Positions 48,501-63,700 of a stretch of DNA of 64,000 bases are shown here, piece after piece (within the stretch, counting starts at the first letter, position 1; the number at the start of each line of letters is the position of its first letter). Below the pieces are notes generated by a model. The model was not told where the DNA came from. It did no database searches and worked only from the letters and a program-made list of their open reading frames with translations. The stretch comes from Ophiodon elongatus. Taxonomy: Eukaryota; Chordata; Actinopteri; Perciformes; Hexagrammidae. A program made the translations under genes and the position numbers. Location: assembly GCA_016806645.1 (NCBI GenBank), contig JACSYO010001680.1, positions 62,001-126,000 on the forward strand, written 5' to 3'.

Positions 48501-49406
48501 GGTCTGAGCATGTCCATCTGAACTGAGACAGACCATCAGACGGGGAGACACAAAGGTGTGTGTGTCTTCACAGCAAAGATTAGATAGTTCAATGTGACCC
48601 GACTGAAAAGGGTTCCGTCTGTTGGTTCAAATTTGAGCCCACAATTCACATTGCGTGATGCTTTTTCTGTGTCTCTTTTGACGTATAATGTAATGTGTTT
48701 GAGTGCGTGTGTGCGTGCGTGTGTGTTTACCTTGTCCATCTTCAGTCTTTTCAGGTAGGACGGGCTGTCGTAGCCTTTGGCTTGCCACGCTTCCTGTAAG
48801 TGATTGATCATCCAAACGTTCTTCCTTTGCTTGGCAAGGTCTAGCGGTGTTTCGCCCTAAAAACAAACAACATAAGAACGGTCTGTAAAAAAACATCTAC
48901 TGTCCCAAAAAGCTCTGGATTAATAGAAATAATACGGCAGTACAGGTACACGAGGACAGCGGATCAAGGCGTCACACCTTGATGTTCTGAGCGTCCACGT
49001 TGGCGTTGGCGTCCAGCAGCAGGCTGATGACGGTGGTGTTGCCGGCCAGCACGGCCCAGTGCAGCGCCGTGTTCTTGTGATATTTGTCGCCCAGGTTGAC
49101 GGAGACGTTGAAGGTCAGTAGCAGCCGGGTGGGATCCACACTGTTACACCAGGGAGGGAAATCAGGTCAAACAAGCAGCTCGTCACAAGGAGGAAGATAA
49201 CGGGAAGGTGATCACAAAAAAATAGTTGGAGAAGTTGAGGATTTGGGTCTGGCTGATGTCTAACACCTCATAACCAAACTCCGTTTTTTTAAAGGGACAG
49301 TGTGTCGGATTTGGTGGCATGCAGCGGTGTGGTTGCAGATTGCAACCAACTGAGTATCCCACTGCTCTCTCCTCCTTTTCCATCCTAACCATAATAACAC
49401 TACTAG

Positions 49407-49439
<33 letters not shown>

Positions 49440-52400
49440 ACAAGCGTGTCGGAGAACTATGTGGCATTCAGGTAACGTAAAAACACAAAGATATTCAGTT
49501 TACAATCAAGTATGACAAAACGAAGCATCAAATTTAGCACATTTTAATTTGTTACCATTTTAGCTTGAAACAGCAGCACATTTCAACTGCTAGAAAGCCA
49601 TCAATGTCATTAGAAAACAATCCATTGAAATTTGTGTGCATCTGATTTAATTTCTTACATTATTTACAGAACTTTGTTTTCATGCTAAATTCAATTATTT
49701 TGCTGCTAATGGGTCAATAATTACATCTTTAAATGAAGGCCCAGACAAAATGATTAGGGAATATTCAGATGAAGCTGATGTTTCTGTGTTTGGTATGTCT
49801 GTGGAAGGTCAACTCATTTATGCATGAGGAAGTTGTGCGTGTGGCTGCAGTCAGCAGAAACATGCTCTAGCTTGCGCGTGGTAAAGTGTTTCAGAGGTTT
49901 GAGCATGAAATTAATCACCGAGCTGTCGCAGCAACACACACAAACCACACACGTACGCACCTGTGTGTCCTGTAGGCCGCCCACATCAGAGGAGTCATGC
50001 CGTTCTGATCCATCATGTCCACGTCCTGATTCAGAGGAGAGATGCAGTCAGAAAACCGAAGGCGCCGAAGAAGCAATGGGGCTCCCCCTACTGGAGAGCA
50101 CTGGTGCAAGTATATTTCAAAACAGACTTGTCCCCAAGTGGCTGACAAAACCCAAATGACCCAGACACAAACAGGAACAACAGATGATGAGTATGTTGCT
50201 TGTACAACAACATCCACCTCTGCTTTTAAAAACAACCTGCTGGACTGCAGTGAACTCTCCCGTCACACAAACACAAAGCACCATTTTGTGCATTTTAGGA
50301 TCGCGCTCTCCTCCTGACGACCGAGTGTTGGCGTTTCCTACCTGTCCTTTGGCGATGAGGTAGGCCACAATGGAGGTGTGGCCAAATTGCGCGGCCAGAT
50401 GAACGCAGCTGCAGCCCTCGCCGTCGATCAAAGACGGGTCGGCGCCGTATTTCATGAGCTGCACCACCATGGATAGATGGCCTTGTCTGGGAGGAGATGA
50501 GCGCAAAACAAAAAGGAAGACGTCTTTTGTTAGAAAACGTCTACTCGACACCGAGTGTGAAATCATTAATCAGGTAATTTATTCTTGCAAGAAGGAGCAG
50601 AGCCGAAGCACATATAGAATAAGCTCAGAGGTCTGTCTCTGAGCTTCTGTTCTTTTATACACTGTGACAAACAATTCATTACAGGATGGGATGTGGAGGT
50701 CAAGCCGTTTTCAGTCTTATCTCCTTTGGAGGCAGGTACCGGTGGAGAGACTGTGTGGGTGCTGGCCTGGCAGGCACTTCCTTGAAGGGATGCGTTATCT
50801 GCGAGGTCACGATTATACTGACACAGCTGCGAAAGCAGAACCAAGCTTTGTCTCTAATTATTCTTCCAACAGTCTTATTCCGACAACTCCCTCCTCAAAG
50901 AATAACATCTTTTAAAATAAACAGTGGTGTGCTCCGATGTCTTTATGCTGCAGAACGCGTTGCAGTTGAAATAGCCAGGGACACGCAGGAACAAATAGCT
51001 CCCGTCTTTCTCCTGAGGTTTTCACACATTTGGATGCTGAGGCTAAACGGCTGAGGTCACACAGGCGAAGGAGGGAGAGGGAGGGAGGGGGGGGGCTTTT
51101 AAAGGTCACTGGCGGGTGGAGGCCGAGTGGAGGGAGACACATGACTCCTGAGTGAGTGTGTGGCATCGATGGTGTGGATGCCCGTGTGTCAAATCTATCA
51201 ATAATTCAGGACGAGGAGCGCTTCATGCCCCCCCCCCTCCCGCTGTCTGCTTGGGAGAGATGTTACATTGTGAGTGATCATTACAAAAAGGATCCTCAAT
51301 CGAGCCGAGTCATAAATGTGTGTTTGTAGGAGGAATTTACAACGAGACACGGAGGAAGTTGGCGAAAATCTCTTCTCTGAAAAGTTAAATAAATAACAAT
51401 TCTAAAATGTTCTGGCGACCACAATCGGGAAGCTAACCGGTCTTTCTTAGATTCAGTTGTTTTCTGTTGCAACGATTAGTGAAATAAATTTGAAGGAACG
51501 AGAGGAAACGTTTTATTGTTACGGCAAAATAATAATAAATAAAAGAGTGTGTGTGTCACCTGGTGGCCCAGTGCAGAGGGGTGGAGTTGAGGTCTCCTCC
51601 CAGCTGGTCCACGATGGCTCCCTTTGATATGTAGTACCTGCACACACAAACACAACCGTCAGGTGGAGCTTTACACCGCGTCCGTTCACCAGAGAATCTC
51701 ATTTTGATAATCTAATCTAGGTGTGGAGCATAACTGGTTTAAAAACCACAGTGGATGAGATTGTTGGCTGTGGATAAGATTGTTGGCTGTTCTTCTGACA
51801 AAATACTCGGACCCGATGGCCATAAAAACTACACACAGGACGCAACACCAAGCCAAAAACTGTTTCCGCAAAAAATATAATAGCAAAGTTGTCATGAAAA
51901 GTGGAGAACACGAGTAGAGCTGAAACTAATCTGCAACTAATTTGGCGATCAATTAATCATTTCACTCATTTTTCAAGGAAGAAATGCAAAACATACTCTG
52001 GTTCTAGCTTCTGAGACGTGAGGATTTCTCTGATTTATGTAATTGTATATCGAATATATCTTTAGGTTATGGGTCATTTCAAGACGTCATTTTGAGCTCT
52101 AGGAAAGTGTGATGAGTTTTTCTTAATTTTTACAATATTATCGACTAAACAATTAGTTGATCATTTGAGAAAATGACAATACGGCTGTGATTGGTTGTTT
52201 TTCTCCGTGTGCGGTGGACTCTTGCAAATGTTGTTAGCAGCATTAAAAGGAGGCTGAGGAACCAGATTTCTTTACAGATGATCCGTCTCAGGTACGACTG
52301 CCAGGAGACGCTGAGTTACAGCAAACGTGTAAAAGGTTAAGTTGCCCACTGAACCTTTAATACTCAATTTGAATATAAAGTACATGTTGGGAGTTCCACA

Positions 52401-55400
52401 CTAAACGTCTTGATAAAAAGGCAGGACTGCAGTGACTGAGCTAAATACCAATTATGACCCTTGAATTCCTGTAACAGCACCTATTTTAAGCAGTAATTAG
52501 AGAAAAGTACAAGAGTGGCTGGAGAGGGCCAGCAGTATTTACAGAGGAGGAGAACATTTATGTCGTCTTCCACACCGTAATACATTTGCAACATCAGCCA
52601 GTTCATTGCTAAACCTGCGTTAACCCTGTTTTCACTGAGCGACCTGAATCAAGCTAGGTCAAATCTCAGTGTGCGTGGGCCACCGTTTCATCTGAAGGGG
52701 GTAAAGAGCTCAGTGGCAAAGGGTTATTCAACAACAACAAAGTACACAGGAAAAGCTGTCCAAGCAAAGAAAATTGTGTAAAAACTGCAGCTGCCACATT
52801 TATTTTTTTGTCTGCGTAACCTTTATTTACAGCATGCTGGCTGAGCACACTTCTTTTTCTGCTTCATATTTCAAACTCTCACTTGGGAACTGACCGGTGC
52901 CACCGCACACCTCCAGCCAGTCCTGGGATTTGGACTCACGACCATCCCGTGTCTCTAACCTCTTTGGTAGCGCCCCACCACCAACTCCATACAAAACGTG
53001 ACTGGACTCACTTGACCAGATCTATCCTGTTGTTGATGGCGGCCCAGTGAAGGAGTGTTACGTTTTCTTTGTCTGGCTGCCGAACATCGAAGCTCGCCTC
53101 CACCAGCTCCCTGCAGCGCTCGAAGATGCCGTACCTGAGGAAGAGGGGCGCGGGGGGATTAAAGTCTCCAGACGAACATAGGGTTAAACACATAGAACCT
53201 AGCCACACTGACAACACACACACAAACTGGTAACTAAAAAAACAGATACTCCGACATGACACCCACACAGTGGCATGACTTGACACTGGCCGTCTCTAAG
53301 CAGATAATCCTGACCTCAAATCCAAACAACATAAATCTGTTGTTGTCTCATGTAGGATCCCACAACGCTTCTGTTGTATTATCAGGTAACATTTACACAT
53401 TTCTCCTCCCCCTCTACGTTCTCTCATCACTTTCTGAGCTTGTGAATGACTTCTTCAGCCTATGCTGACCCAGACAACCAGTTGAAAACATGGCGGCGTT
53501 AGATCCGGATTCAGAATATGTGGCGTTGTGATAACACAGAAGATTATAAATGAACATAAGTAAGAATACGTGAACATGCTGCACTTCAGTAATGATGTCA
53601 CTTTTTTCAAAAAGTCAAGAGCTTGAAAAGCAGGTTTTACACCATTTATCACAGCTAGAAGTTGTAAAAACAGATATCATCATCTGATGTCCAACGTTCC
53701 AATGGGCCTTGAACACGTCATGTGTGACGAACACTTAGGTCAGCAAAAGCAACTACATCGAAGCCTAAAATTGTGTTGTCAAAATCACTTTATTCTACAT
53801 GTCTCAGTTCAAATTGTGCCCCAAAATAAACCATTTGAACTAAACAGATCCTTTAAAAAAAAAGGGAACACTGGGAAGCCATGATCAACTTGGCTGAGAC
53901 CAACAGTCACTGCAGAGGGAGAGGACAAGAGAGGTAGTAAGTCGAGGTTGTAGAGTTGTAAATAGTTCAGTATGTATAGCATGCGGACCCTCAATTTTGT
54001 TTATCAAATATTGGTAATACTTGTGGGCACTCAAATGTTGCATATATAGATCGCATTTTTTCTCATTTTCGTAAAAGAAATTAGCAAAGAAATTAATTCT
54101 GAGGGTACGTTATGAATTTGTAAGAGGTCGTCACAGTTCCAAGCTACAGTTTGGATTTAGAATAAAAAGTTACGACCTTCCTGAGGCTGAGCAGTCGACG
54201 TTATGACACTGACCAAACCAAACAAATCCATTCATCACTTCTCGAGGTTGCATCAAAATCGGACCACGTGACCGAAAGAGGCCAAAGCTTATCTTAACAA
54301 CAACACGTATATGTGGACATGTGATCCACTCACTGTGTGGCTTTGACGATGTCCCAGGTGCTGTAGTCGTCCACATGGTTTTTACGGCTGACGGTCTCAC
54401 TGTAGCCGTGGTTGTAATGACTCTGGGGCTTGATTTCCTGAAAAAGGAGGACAAGAGAAAGAAACACAGATAAAGATACAGATAGTTAAGGTTATGCTGC
54501 TTTATTAGATCATGAGCGCGATGTTGGAACACACAAGAACACCCTGGCATGTGGGATGCGGTTGCAGGTGTGTTTTATATACTTAATTTATGAGTCATTC
54601 TGTGTAAAAATATATTTGGGCTGAATTTTAAGAATTGCAGTTTTTTGGGGAATGTTGTCATGTTCATGACTTCACACACCAAGTAGGCCTGTCGAGGTGA
54701 AGGAATTTCCCTCACGGTAATAATGATCAGCACGTTATGCAGTGTTGTTACCTTTTTTTTTTTTTCACTTCATTGATCCAGATTTTAGTGCGATATAAAT
54801 GAGCTAGCATTATGATATTGTTGCTAGTTTAACACAGAACTTTTAAAACTAATTAAATACTGCACAGCATTTTTTTTCAGCTGATATGCTTTGCTTGCGT
54901 CTGGCTGCTATGATATGGAATATACGCAGGAAAAATAAATGTTGGCCCAATGAACACACAGACCTGTTGGTCCATTTCTCCTCTCTTGTTGTTCAGCATG
55001 TGTAGCCTACATTGGGATATTACAGCCGAGTGAAAAGTGACAGTGACGAGCGCAGTGTTTTTCCCAACGGTGAATATTTTTATACGCCTTGATGCAGCGC
55101 TCAGCGCCGAATAAACGCACAGCGTCTCGCTCCCATTGCAACGTTTATAAAAAAGTGAACATGGCGGTTACTTGTCATCCCCTGCGGTTGGCTTGTCAAT
55201 AGCGCTGTTTATTCCCCCCAACATTGCGGTTATTGCGACAGCCCTAATACCGGGGGCGTTCAAGTGTGACAACGGTTTGATAGGACATGAAGTTCAATGC
55301 AATCGCTTTAATCTTAAAAATATTAAATACAAAAAATGTCAACACTGGGTTGCTAAACTGGAAAACCTCTGTAGGTGCTTTAAATCTCCAGACATTGTAT

Positions 55401-55702
55401 CCTTTGAGGCACTTTATGCTTGGCCTTGTCCACCAAATAACATACAATCAGTGGCTGTGCCCACAGCAGCAAAGTCTACAGAGGGTCACATGACGAGCTG
55501 GGTGGAGCTACGGTGACAGTTACATGATATCACCAAAGACTATGAACTTTGAACAACGATAAAAAAAGAGGCCAATTGTCCTGCCGACAGGTGCAACAAC
55601 ACTGAAGGGAGCGTGAAGCCAACCTGTACACACCCACAAAGTCCTGAGTGGGCGTGAAGGGGCTTTATTGACTAGACTTCCACAGCTTCCCACAGGGTGT
55701 GT

Positions 55703-55794
<92 letters not shown>

Positions 55795-58700
55795 TAAAAT
55801 ATGGACGTAATCTGAAGAGCCGTTGTGAAGCTCAAGGTGGGGAGCTCCGACCGTCGCCATGTTGGCGGCGACGCCACAGAGAAATGGCACTGTCACTGAA
55901 GGTGGTCACGCCCCTTAATGATGCATGAACTTAATATTTAAATTGGGTGAGTTCTATAGAAATTCACTCCCTGTACGGTTGTCATGAACGTATATTAGCG
56001 TTAGAGACCGTTCTGTTTTAACATGGCGGTCTACTGGTCGACCAGCCTCAAGTGGATATCGGAGGAACGGTAGTTTTTGGCTTCATTCTTCAGCACCAGA
56101 GATCGCCTTCTCTGTGCACTCATGCTTGGTGACTTGTCAACACGGGTATAATTCCATTATTAAATGCAGAATTGCACAGCAGTGATGGCTTGAATTGAGC
56201 CATCTTTAATGTTATTAGTTCCACCTGTGATGTTTCTGCTGTGACAAGTCAAAATGTCTGTGAATCGGATTCATCTGGAAACAATGAAGAAACAAGAGTG
56301 CTCTGATACGCCCCGGGCCATCAACATTTTAGTCAGCCAGAATTATTCAGAGAACAAAATAACATTGTTGTACAAGATGGACATGCTTGACTGCACTACT
56401 AGATTGAGCCCCTGGTGATGGCCTCGCTCCAAGACGACACTTCAGCATCCATTCCAATAAATGATTGTGGTATTAAAAGAGGGAAATAGAGGCAACGGGA
56501 CAAAAACAAAGACGGGCTTGTCGAGTCCTGTTGCTGCTGAAGATCTAATCTGTCACACAGATGTGGCGACTGTGCAGCTCGCATTCAATTAGCCTCCATA
56601 GCAACGTCACGGACAACCGTAATTAGCCTCCATCACCCGGAGACAAGGGCTGCGTGTGGTAAACACAGAGCTCCCACAATGCCCTTTTGCCATTCGGACT
56701 TTCTGGAAAAACTGTAATTTTTGTTTCCACTTTGCTGGTGCTAGTTGTATATTAAAATGAACTAAAAATACATCCACAAGTTATTTGGAGTCAGTCTCAA
56801 TACCCTGTTTTTTGCGAGAAATTCTGTGAAATTACAGAAGCAACACACAGGAAATACAGTTTCCTCGTGGCTTAAAATAAACACCTAACCAACATGTTAC
56901 GCCATGTCTGGATATACACACAGCGATGTGATAATCTCAGACCTCAAAACCACCTCGAAATGACAACTCTACATTTGCCCAAACATGTCAAATAAAACAG
57001 TCAGATTTCTCCATCCTCTTCATATTTTCTGGTGCTGTTACCCAACGTTGCATTTACTTGAACAGCAAAATAAGTTTCAATTCCTCGATCCAAAGCATTA
57101 AAAATCATCAGTTGTAAGGAGGAGAAAAGTATCAATGTTGCTGTGATACTACAGAGGAGAAAAACAGAAGCTAAGACGAGGGATTTCATTTCAGAGAGTA
57201 AACAAGACTGAGGAGGAGGATGAAGGAGGAGGGTGTGAGGGCGGCAGTATGAAGGTGACCACCGCATATTTTTAGCCGTGTTTTCTCAGGGCGCCAAAGC
57301 TGAAAGGAGGCGTTCCTACTTTTCACAGCCAAGTTTTGGTCATTTGCAAATCCATACGACCCGTTTCAAATACCCCATGTGCTATTCAGACTAGAACGGC
57401 TGCCAGAGAAAAGTGAGAGTAGCTCAAGTATGATCGTGACTGTGCCGAGCCTTTTTCCTACGGCGGACTGACAAACAGGAAAAATGTGTTCTTCATCTGG
57501 ATATTCAATTGAGGGGGAAGCGGTTTCCCATGTCTTTCCAGGGACAGGACAAAGACGTCCTGGCTCTAGACCCTCAGACAGCAACTGTAAAATCACTTTC
57601 TCCATCTCAACCTTCCACAGAGATAACCTTTGACCCCTTACCAGTCACAGCAGCCCCACTCTCTCTGTTCATTCCCTCCTGCCATCTAAAATGCTCATGA
57701 TGGCATTTGCAACTGTATTGATGTGTATTTCTCCAGACTGGGGATGCACCGATACCATTAGCGATACCTGGGCTTTGGGTATCAGCCGATACCGGGTACG
57801 GTACCAGTGTGGTCATCAGTCACTGGTTAATCCAGCATGTGATCTGGAGGCACGAAGAAGCCACAGCAGGAAACAGGAGCTTCTTAGCATCGCTACATGT
57901 AGGCTGTTGAATGTATGGATGTATGTACATACATATACATGCTAGTTTAATCTACCTTATCATGCCAGGACTGGCCATATATTCATATCTGACAAAATTC
58001 GAACAGAACTTTGTAGATCCATGAATGAATGATCATTTACATTTACTGCATACATTATAGGAATATTCAAATATAGAATTACATTTTTAAGAATGTAAAG
58101 GGTAGAATATGCAACATTAAAAGCCGAATAATCAGCCAAGATGGACTAGTTACAACCTCCAACGCAGAATCTAAGATTTGAGAGAAGAATATGAAATTGT
58201 GAAACCTTAGCTCAACAAATATTATGACATCAAAGCTCAGATGGTTGCCCGCATGTGGCGATGTCAGTATCTTCACAGAAAGATCCAACAACAACACTCT
58301 ACACACAGAGAGTACAATTAAATCAAATCTACAGAGGACAACAGTAACCATGAGATATTCAAAAGATATTGAGCCGCTTAACAAAGAGCTCCAGGATCGT
58401 TAAACTGTGAGGGGCAAACACAAAGCTGTCAATTTACTGTAAGGTTTTTGAGAAAATTAAAAAGGGAAAGTTAGCTAAAATTATGTGTCAACATTCCTAC
58501 TTTCCCCATGTTTGAACTGTCACAAAAAGAACTGATGAAAATGGCGTTTGCTGTCAGATTAATTCAGTGGCAATGAGCGGTTTTTTTCGCCTCTTAATTA
58601 TACACCTGCCTCCCGTTGATGCATACAACAAAGAGACAGGCAGCACTGATGATGTTCTCAACACGTTCCACTCCACCATTGATTTTAGGTTGGAACCTCA

Positions 58701-60665
58701 TCTGTTCGGTGAGGCAGCAGGCTTGGCTTTTGTCAATGGAGCTGGTCAGTGGGACATATGGCAAACACTCCTGGGGGGCCATTTCTACAAAATGTATGCT
58801 TGTCGTTTTTCAGTCGGATCAACAGTAGTGGTGGTAATCGTCACAGCAACAGTAAAAATATGGGTGACCAATTCACAATTGGGAATCAACATCAAAATCA
58901 GGAGCACAAAAAAGATAATAATAATTACAATAGTTTATCAGTGCATCTGCAATGCCTACTTTGCTGAGACTAGATAGCACTGTTAGTGTTATTCCTCTTG
59001 CTGTGGCCATAGCTCAAAATCAGATTTGATCTGAAATGAGAGCCATTTCGAGGGACTAATTCAATACTCTAGGCACAGTTTACGTCCATGGATCGGGAGG
59101 AAGCAGAGGGGGAAACACTATTTTTACAAGGGAAAACAATGAGAACGCTCTCAGGAAACAGAATGCACATTTGTGTCAGTTTGTAAAGTATCAAAACAAG
59201 TGCCTGAGCACGTGCCCTCCTTTATGCGCCTTTTATGTAAGAAGAATTTGCATTTTCAAATGAGATCGGGAGCCGAGGACATTTGTCCCTTACATTCCTC
59301 GAGAGGAAATGTTTGCATTCGACGTGCTGAACTGGTTCAAAGAAGAAGAAAAAAATATATTGGCCCTTCTGAGCATGCAGCTAAACTTCTGATGCTCTAA
59401 ATTCAGGTGCCTCGTGCATTCAGCCTCACTCTGCTCTCACTACAATCTACCCAATGACCCAGATATCCAGCAGCACCCTGCTGAAAAGAGGAGCAACTTT
59501 AAGCCAAGCATGAATAGGCAAAATAAACTCAATCTATTATGAAGCTACATATTCTTTCAATATGACAGGTATATGTGCAGCCAAAAGGTGTTAAAAGACA
59601 CTAGAGCTTGAGGCAACTCTAAACTCATGGCAGAGAGTTTGCCTTTTGCAAGATTGGAGGAAAATAACCTTTGGGCCGAGGACACTGGAAATCAGAGAGA
59701 GTTGGCGGTGCTGAGACTAAATGCTGCGTGACACTCGTGTTTATTGCTTTAATTTTAATAGTTGGATTCCATCTTGTTTTTTTTTCGAGGGCTTAGGTGC
59801 TATGCAGCTGTTGGGGTATGGATAGGGGGGTTTTGGGGATCCTCCTTCAAGAAGATTTGATGGTTACATCATTTTGGACCATTATTAGCATTACTTAAGA
59901 AACAACCCAAAAAGCTTTAAGACAACACTTGCTATTGCTCTTGCTGAAAAACTATTTTATTATCTACATGTATCATATTTATTTCTTCTGGCAATGTTCG
60001 CACTGTAAAAATCATATTCTGTTAATCAAAAGAGCAGATTCAGAAAACTGGACATCGTTTTATTAGCGCTTCTTGGTAAACAACCAGTTCTGGCCTGACA
60101 TTCTGACACCAACAATTCCCACGCTGATGCTTTAGACAAGGCGTAAGCACAGTTATGGTCTTGTATATAAAGTGTCAACAAAATCCCATATACTGTTTAT
60201 CTTATCTACAATTTGAGTAGATTGAAAATGTTGTATTTAAAGCCCCTCCTGCACAACATGGGTCAATTACATAAAAAAACAAAGTATGTTTTAAACGTCA
60301 GTTAACAATAACCAGCTACCTCTCTCTGCCCGTGTTTTTGTTTCTGTATGCAATATCAAGCACTGGCTGAGCCTCGAACACTGAATCCAGACTTGACGAG
60401 ACTACTCCACTAAGTTGGTCTGAGGTCTGTCGCGCTTCCCAGTCAGGTTGAGCTGTAATGAAAGAATCACTAAGAATTCATCGTGTCAGGGGAACAAAGA
60501 ACAGATGGTAATTACATTTCCATTAATTAGGAGATCCCTCTCTCTAGTAAACCTAAACTGAAAATGTCAAGGAGGAAAGAGCTTCAACAGTCAGCAAGCT
60601 GGTTGTGTCAGTTTACATCTGAATGTTATAGTAATATATATCTATATAGATCTATATAGATCTAT

Positions 60666-60702
<37 letters not shown>

Positions 60703-63700
60703 GAGAACTGAGGAAAACGACAAGGTGTGCACACATTTATGGCCAATTACCTTATACGGATCAATTAAGGTATTTCAGATTTGCAGTTCATCCATTTGGG
60801 AAAGGCTGTAATCTAGAATGACTTGTGTGATGAGTCTTCAGAACACACTGAAAATGTTGAGGTGCAAAAGCCTTGCTCAAGTCTGTTTGGCCGGTCTGGA
60901 ATAAATCCTCCAGGCCATACAGCTTCAGGGTGTACTAAGCATGTTACGCATATTCAACGAGTGTTTGATCCCATCATGAGACTGCTGTCACACGCTTCAA
61001 CTGTAGTTCCATAAACCCAACTGCCAAACCACAAAATGACCAAATATGACCTTACTTAATTACCAAATACATGCATGTTTCAGCTCACTCAACACCTTCA
61101 CGCTCATGTCCACACCTGCTGGTCACTCTTTGTCTCATTATTTTCAAGTCAGGTTGTAGGTTAAATTACATTTTTTTGTCAATAATAACATTAAATCAAA
61201 TGATCTGTCAGAGACATTGGTTCACCAAAGTAAAGTCCAACCTGCATTCAAACAGTTTGGAAGGGGTGTTAGATAGATACATAAATAGATAGATAGATAC
61301 ATAAATAGATAGATAGGTACATTAAATAGATAGATAGATACTTATAATTAGATGGCATATGTTGTCTGAGTCAGATAAACCTTTGTGGGTAAAACCCAAC
61401 TGTTTCTGTTGTAAAGTGGCATTAAGTTTTACTGCAGCATCTAAGGTAGAAATGGTGCTCATAATCTCAAAAAGAAACAAGGCTTTATCTCAAGTTATAA
61501 TCAACAAACTTACTGCAAGATAAAGAAATGTAGAATAACCTCACAAACTACTGTCTTCAATTGTCTGATTCTCCTTCCTTTGTGCAAACCAAACTGAACA
61601 TTAACATACAGTACGTGTCTTCACAAATGCAGCCCCCATGGACCACATTTTCCCATTATGGGGTCACGTGTGAACCGAGAGCCAACACCGCAGTGGAGGC
61701 AAATCTATTTGTGGCAATTTGACAGCTTAGGATGTAGCAACATTGCCACTGAAGTTCCATAATAATGTGTGAGCGGGACTTTTAAATTCAGTTTTTTAAT
61801 TAAACTGTTTGGATCACCAGCCAAAATAGCTACATGATGTTCAAAACCCTCCCACCTTAAAATAGCCAAAACCAGGTTATAAATCACCTTTTTAAAACTA
61901 TTTTTATTACGTATAGTAACTCAACTGTCAGCATTTTCAGGACTCACTTGACATCAAAGATATGAATCCTTTGAACTGCGGACAGCCAGGATTACCAGTT
62001 ACTGACCATGTCTGAAGGTAAATGAACCCAGGGCAACTGTGGTTCAGTGGTGAGCAGGGTCGTCCTTCAATCGGTGGTTCGATCCCCGGCTCCGCTAGCT
62101 CATGTCGATGTGTCCTTGGGCAAGACACTTAACCCTAAATTGCTCCCGTAGCTGTGTCTACAGTGTATGAATGTTGTATGAATGTTAGCTACTCCTGATG
62201 GGCAGGTGGCACCTTAGCCACTCCCATCAATGTGTGAATGGCTGAATGATGTCATGTAGCGTTAAAGAGCTTTGAGTGGTCGGAAGACTAGAAAAGCTCT
62301 ATACAATTACAGGTCCATCCATTTACCCCTATAACCTGCCGGCTGCAAACCAACAAGCCAAACAGGATCGTTGAGAGAAAGCCATGCCAACTTTCATTGA
62401 GGCAAACCGCTGTATGTAACATGAGCTCTTCCTGATATGTAGATCACCTGCAAAGCGCAGATAATAAACGACAACTAGGCTGTGTTCAGTATGCAAAACC
62501 TAGAGAAACATACCTCTATCCAGAACCATGCAGTTTATTGATGCATACACGCTCAGTAGCAATGTACAGCACTATGTGCACGTGATGGAGAATGAATAAG
62601 AGGGGAACATAAAGCCGTTGGTTTGTGATGAACATAATGGTCACAACAGCACATGTGGCTCAATCATTTAAGTTTCATGTGACTGTGGTGGCTATACCAT
62701 GGCCACCACAGTCACATGAAACTTAAATGATGTGTAGTAAAAAATGATATAGATAGGTAACTTAGGTTCACAACATCATGCTAGCTAGGTGTCATGAGCT
62801 GACAATGTTGATTAGTGGTTTTCAGCTGCAATGTGATGCATTTCTTGAGCCATTGTTAGAAAGAACATTACATTTCATTTAGCTGAATACATGATTTCGA
62901 CATGATCCATTACTGTTGATTTAAACCCACGTGTTTATCGTGATTCGCATTCCTAGCATAACGACGTACAGCAGCATTGTGACACACACGACCAACGCTA
63001 GCTAACGTTGCTAACGTTACCTGACAGATCGTCAGATAACGTGAACGCTCCTGTGAATCCCTCCCGAGAGGAGCCGATAAACGTCAGGCTAGCTAGCTGA
63101 CAGTCACCGCAAAATGTATCATTCAGACACCAATATCGTTTACAAGAAAACGTGGCATTGTTTTTTTCCATTCGTGGCTTTTTATTTAAACTTTTGAGGA
63201 TCGCCGACTGGCCGCCACAGCTCCATGTATCCATGTCCACTTGACCCCGATGCACATCAGCGCAGCTCTGCCAGCGCCGCTAACGCACAGAGCTAACGTC
63301 GTATGGCTGGAAGGATTAAGCATCAACGTTACTTTCCCCCACTGCAGACTTAAGCACGCAGCTAACAGTCTACTAGCTGCATGGCGTCGCCGCCACATAA
63401 AGCACCAGCTAGCATAACGTGAACATTAACAGGAACATCTGCCCCGCGTTTCCTCGCTATGCAGCAGGAGGAGGGGGCTAGCGTTAGCAGCGTTAGCTTC
63501 CTGCCACCCCCCACCCCCCACCGTTGGTCCTGCAGGGGGCATCGGAGTTTCCGCTAAAGCACGACAAAAACCCACGGCCACCCACACGCGGACTGGAGCG
63601 ACGCGTTTCGTGTATGTTTATGTATCCACGCGAAGGCGTGAAGTCCGAGGACCATACCTCGGGATGGAGAATAGGGACGCAGCCAGCTTCTTTCTCATAT

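Larger units (their letters stand above)
48731..54437 (-). other. zdhhc17: zdhhc17 exons 2-8 encoding the ankyrin-repeat substrate-binding region
   Basis: Seven exons encode about residues 22-289. They include the repeat signatures ENVTLLHWAAINNRIDLVK, NSTPLHWATRQGHLSMVVQL, HLAAQFGHTSIVAYLIAKG, MTPLMWAAYRTH, KNTALHWAVLAGNTTVISLL and GETPLDLAKQRKNVWMINHL. In HIP14 this module recruits substrates bearing a VxxQP-type motif. Exons are 65-163 bp long; introns range from 121 bp (between exons 7 and 8) to 1.4 kb. No repeat is interrupted or missing. Confidence 0.94.
54438..63657 (-). other. zdhhc17: zdhhc17 intron 1 (9.2 kb)
   Basis: First intron, beginning GAG|GTATGG at 63657 and ending TTTTTCCTTTTTCAG-type sequence before 54437. 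It contains a long (AC)n tract, a probable hAT-like fragment, a GATA-type microsatellite, a tRNA-derived SINE and a perfect inverted repeat, listed separately. The rest is anonymous and AT-rich. The 5' end (63,000-63,650) is rich in GCTAGC and GTTAGC words. Confidence 0.85.

Noticed and set aside
62031..62110. Functional tRNA gene
   Set aside because: The A- and B-boxes belong to a SINE head that runs into a SINE body and tail; a proper cloverleaf is not evident.
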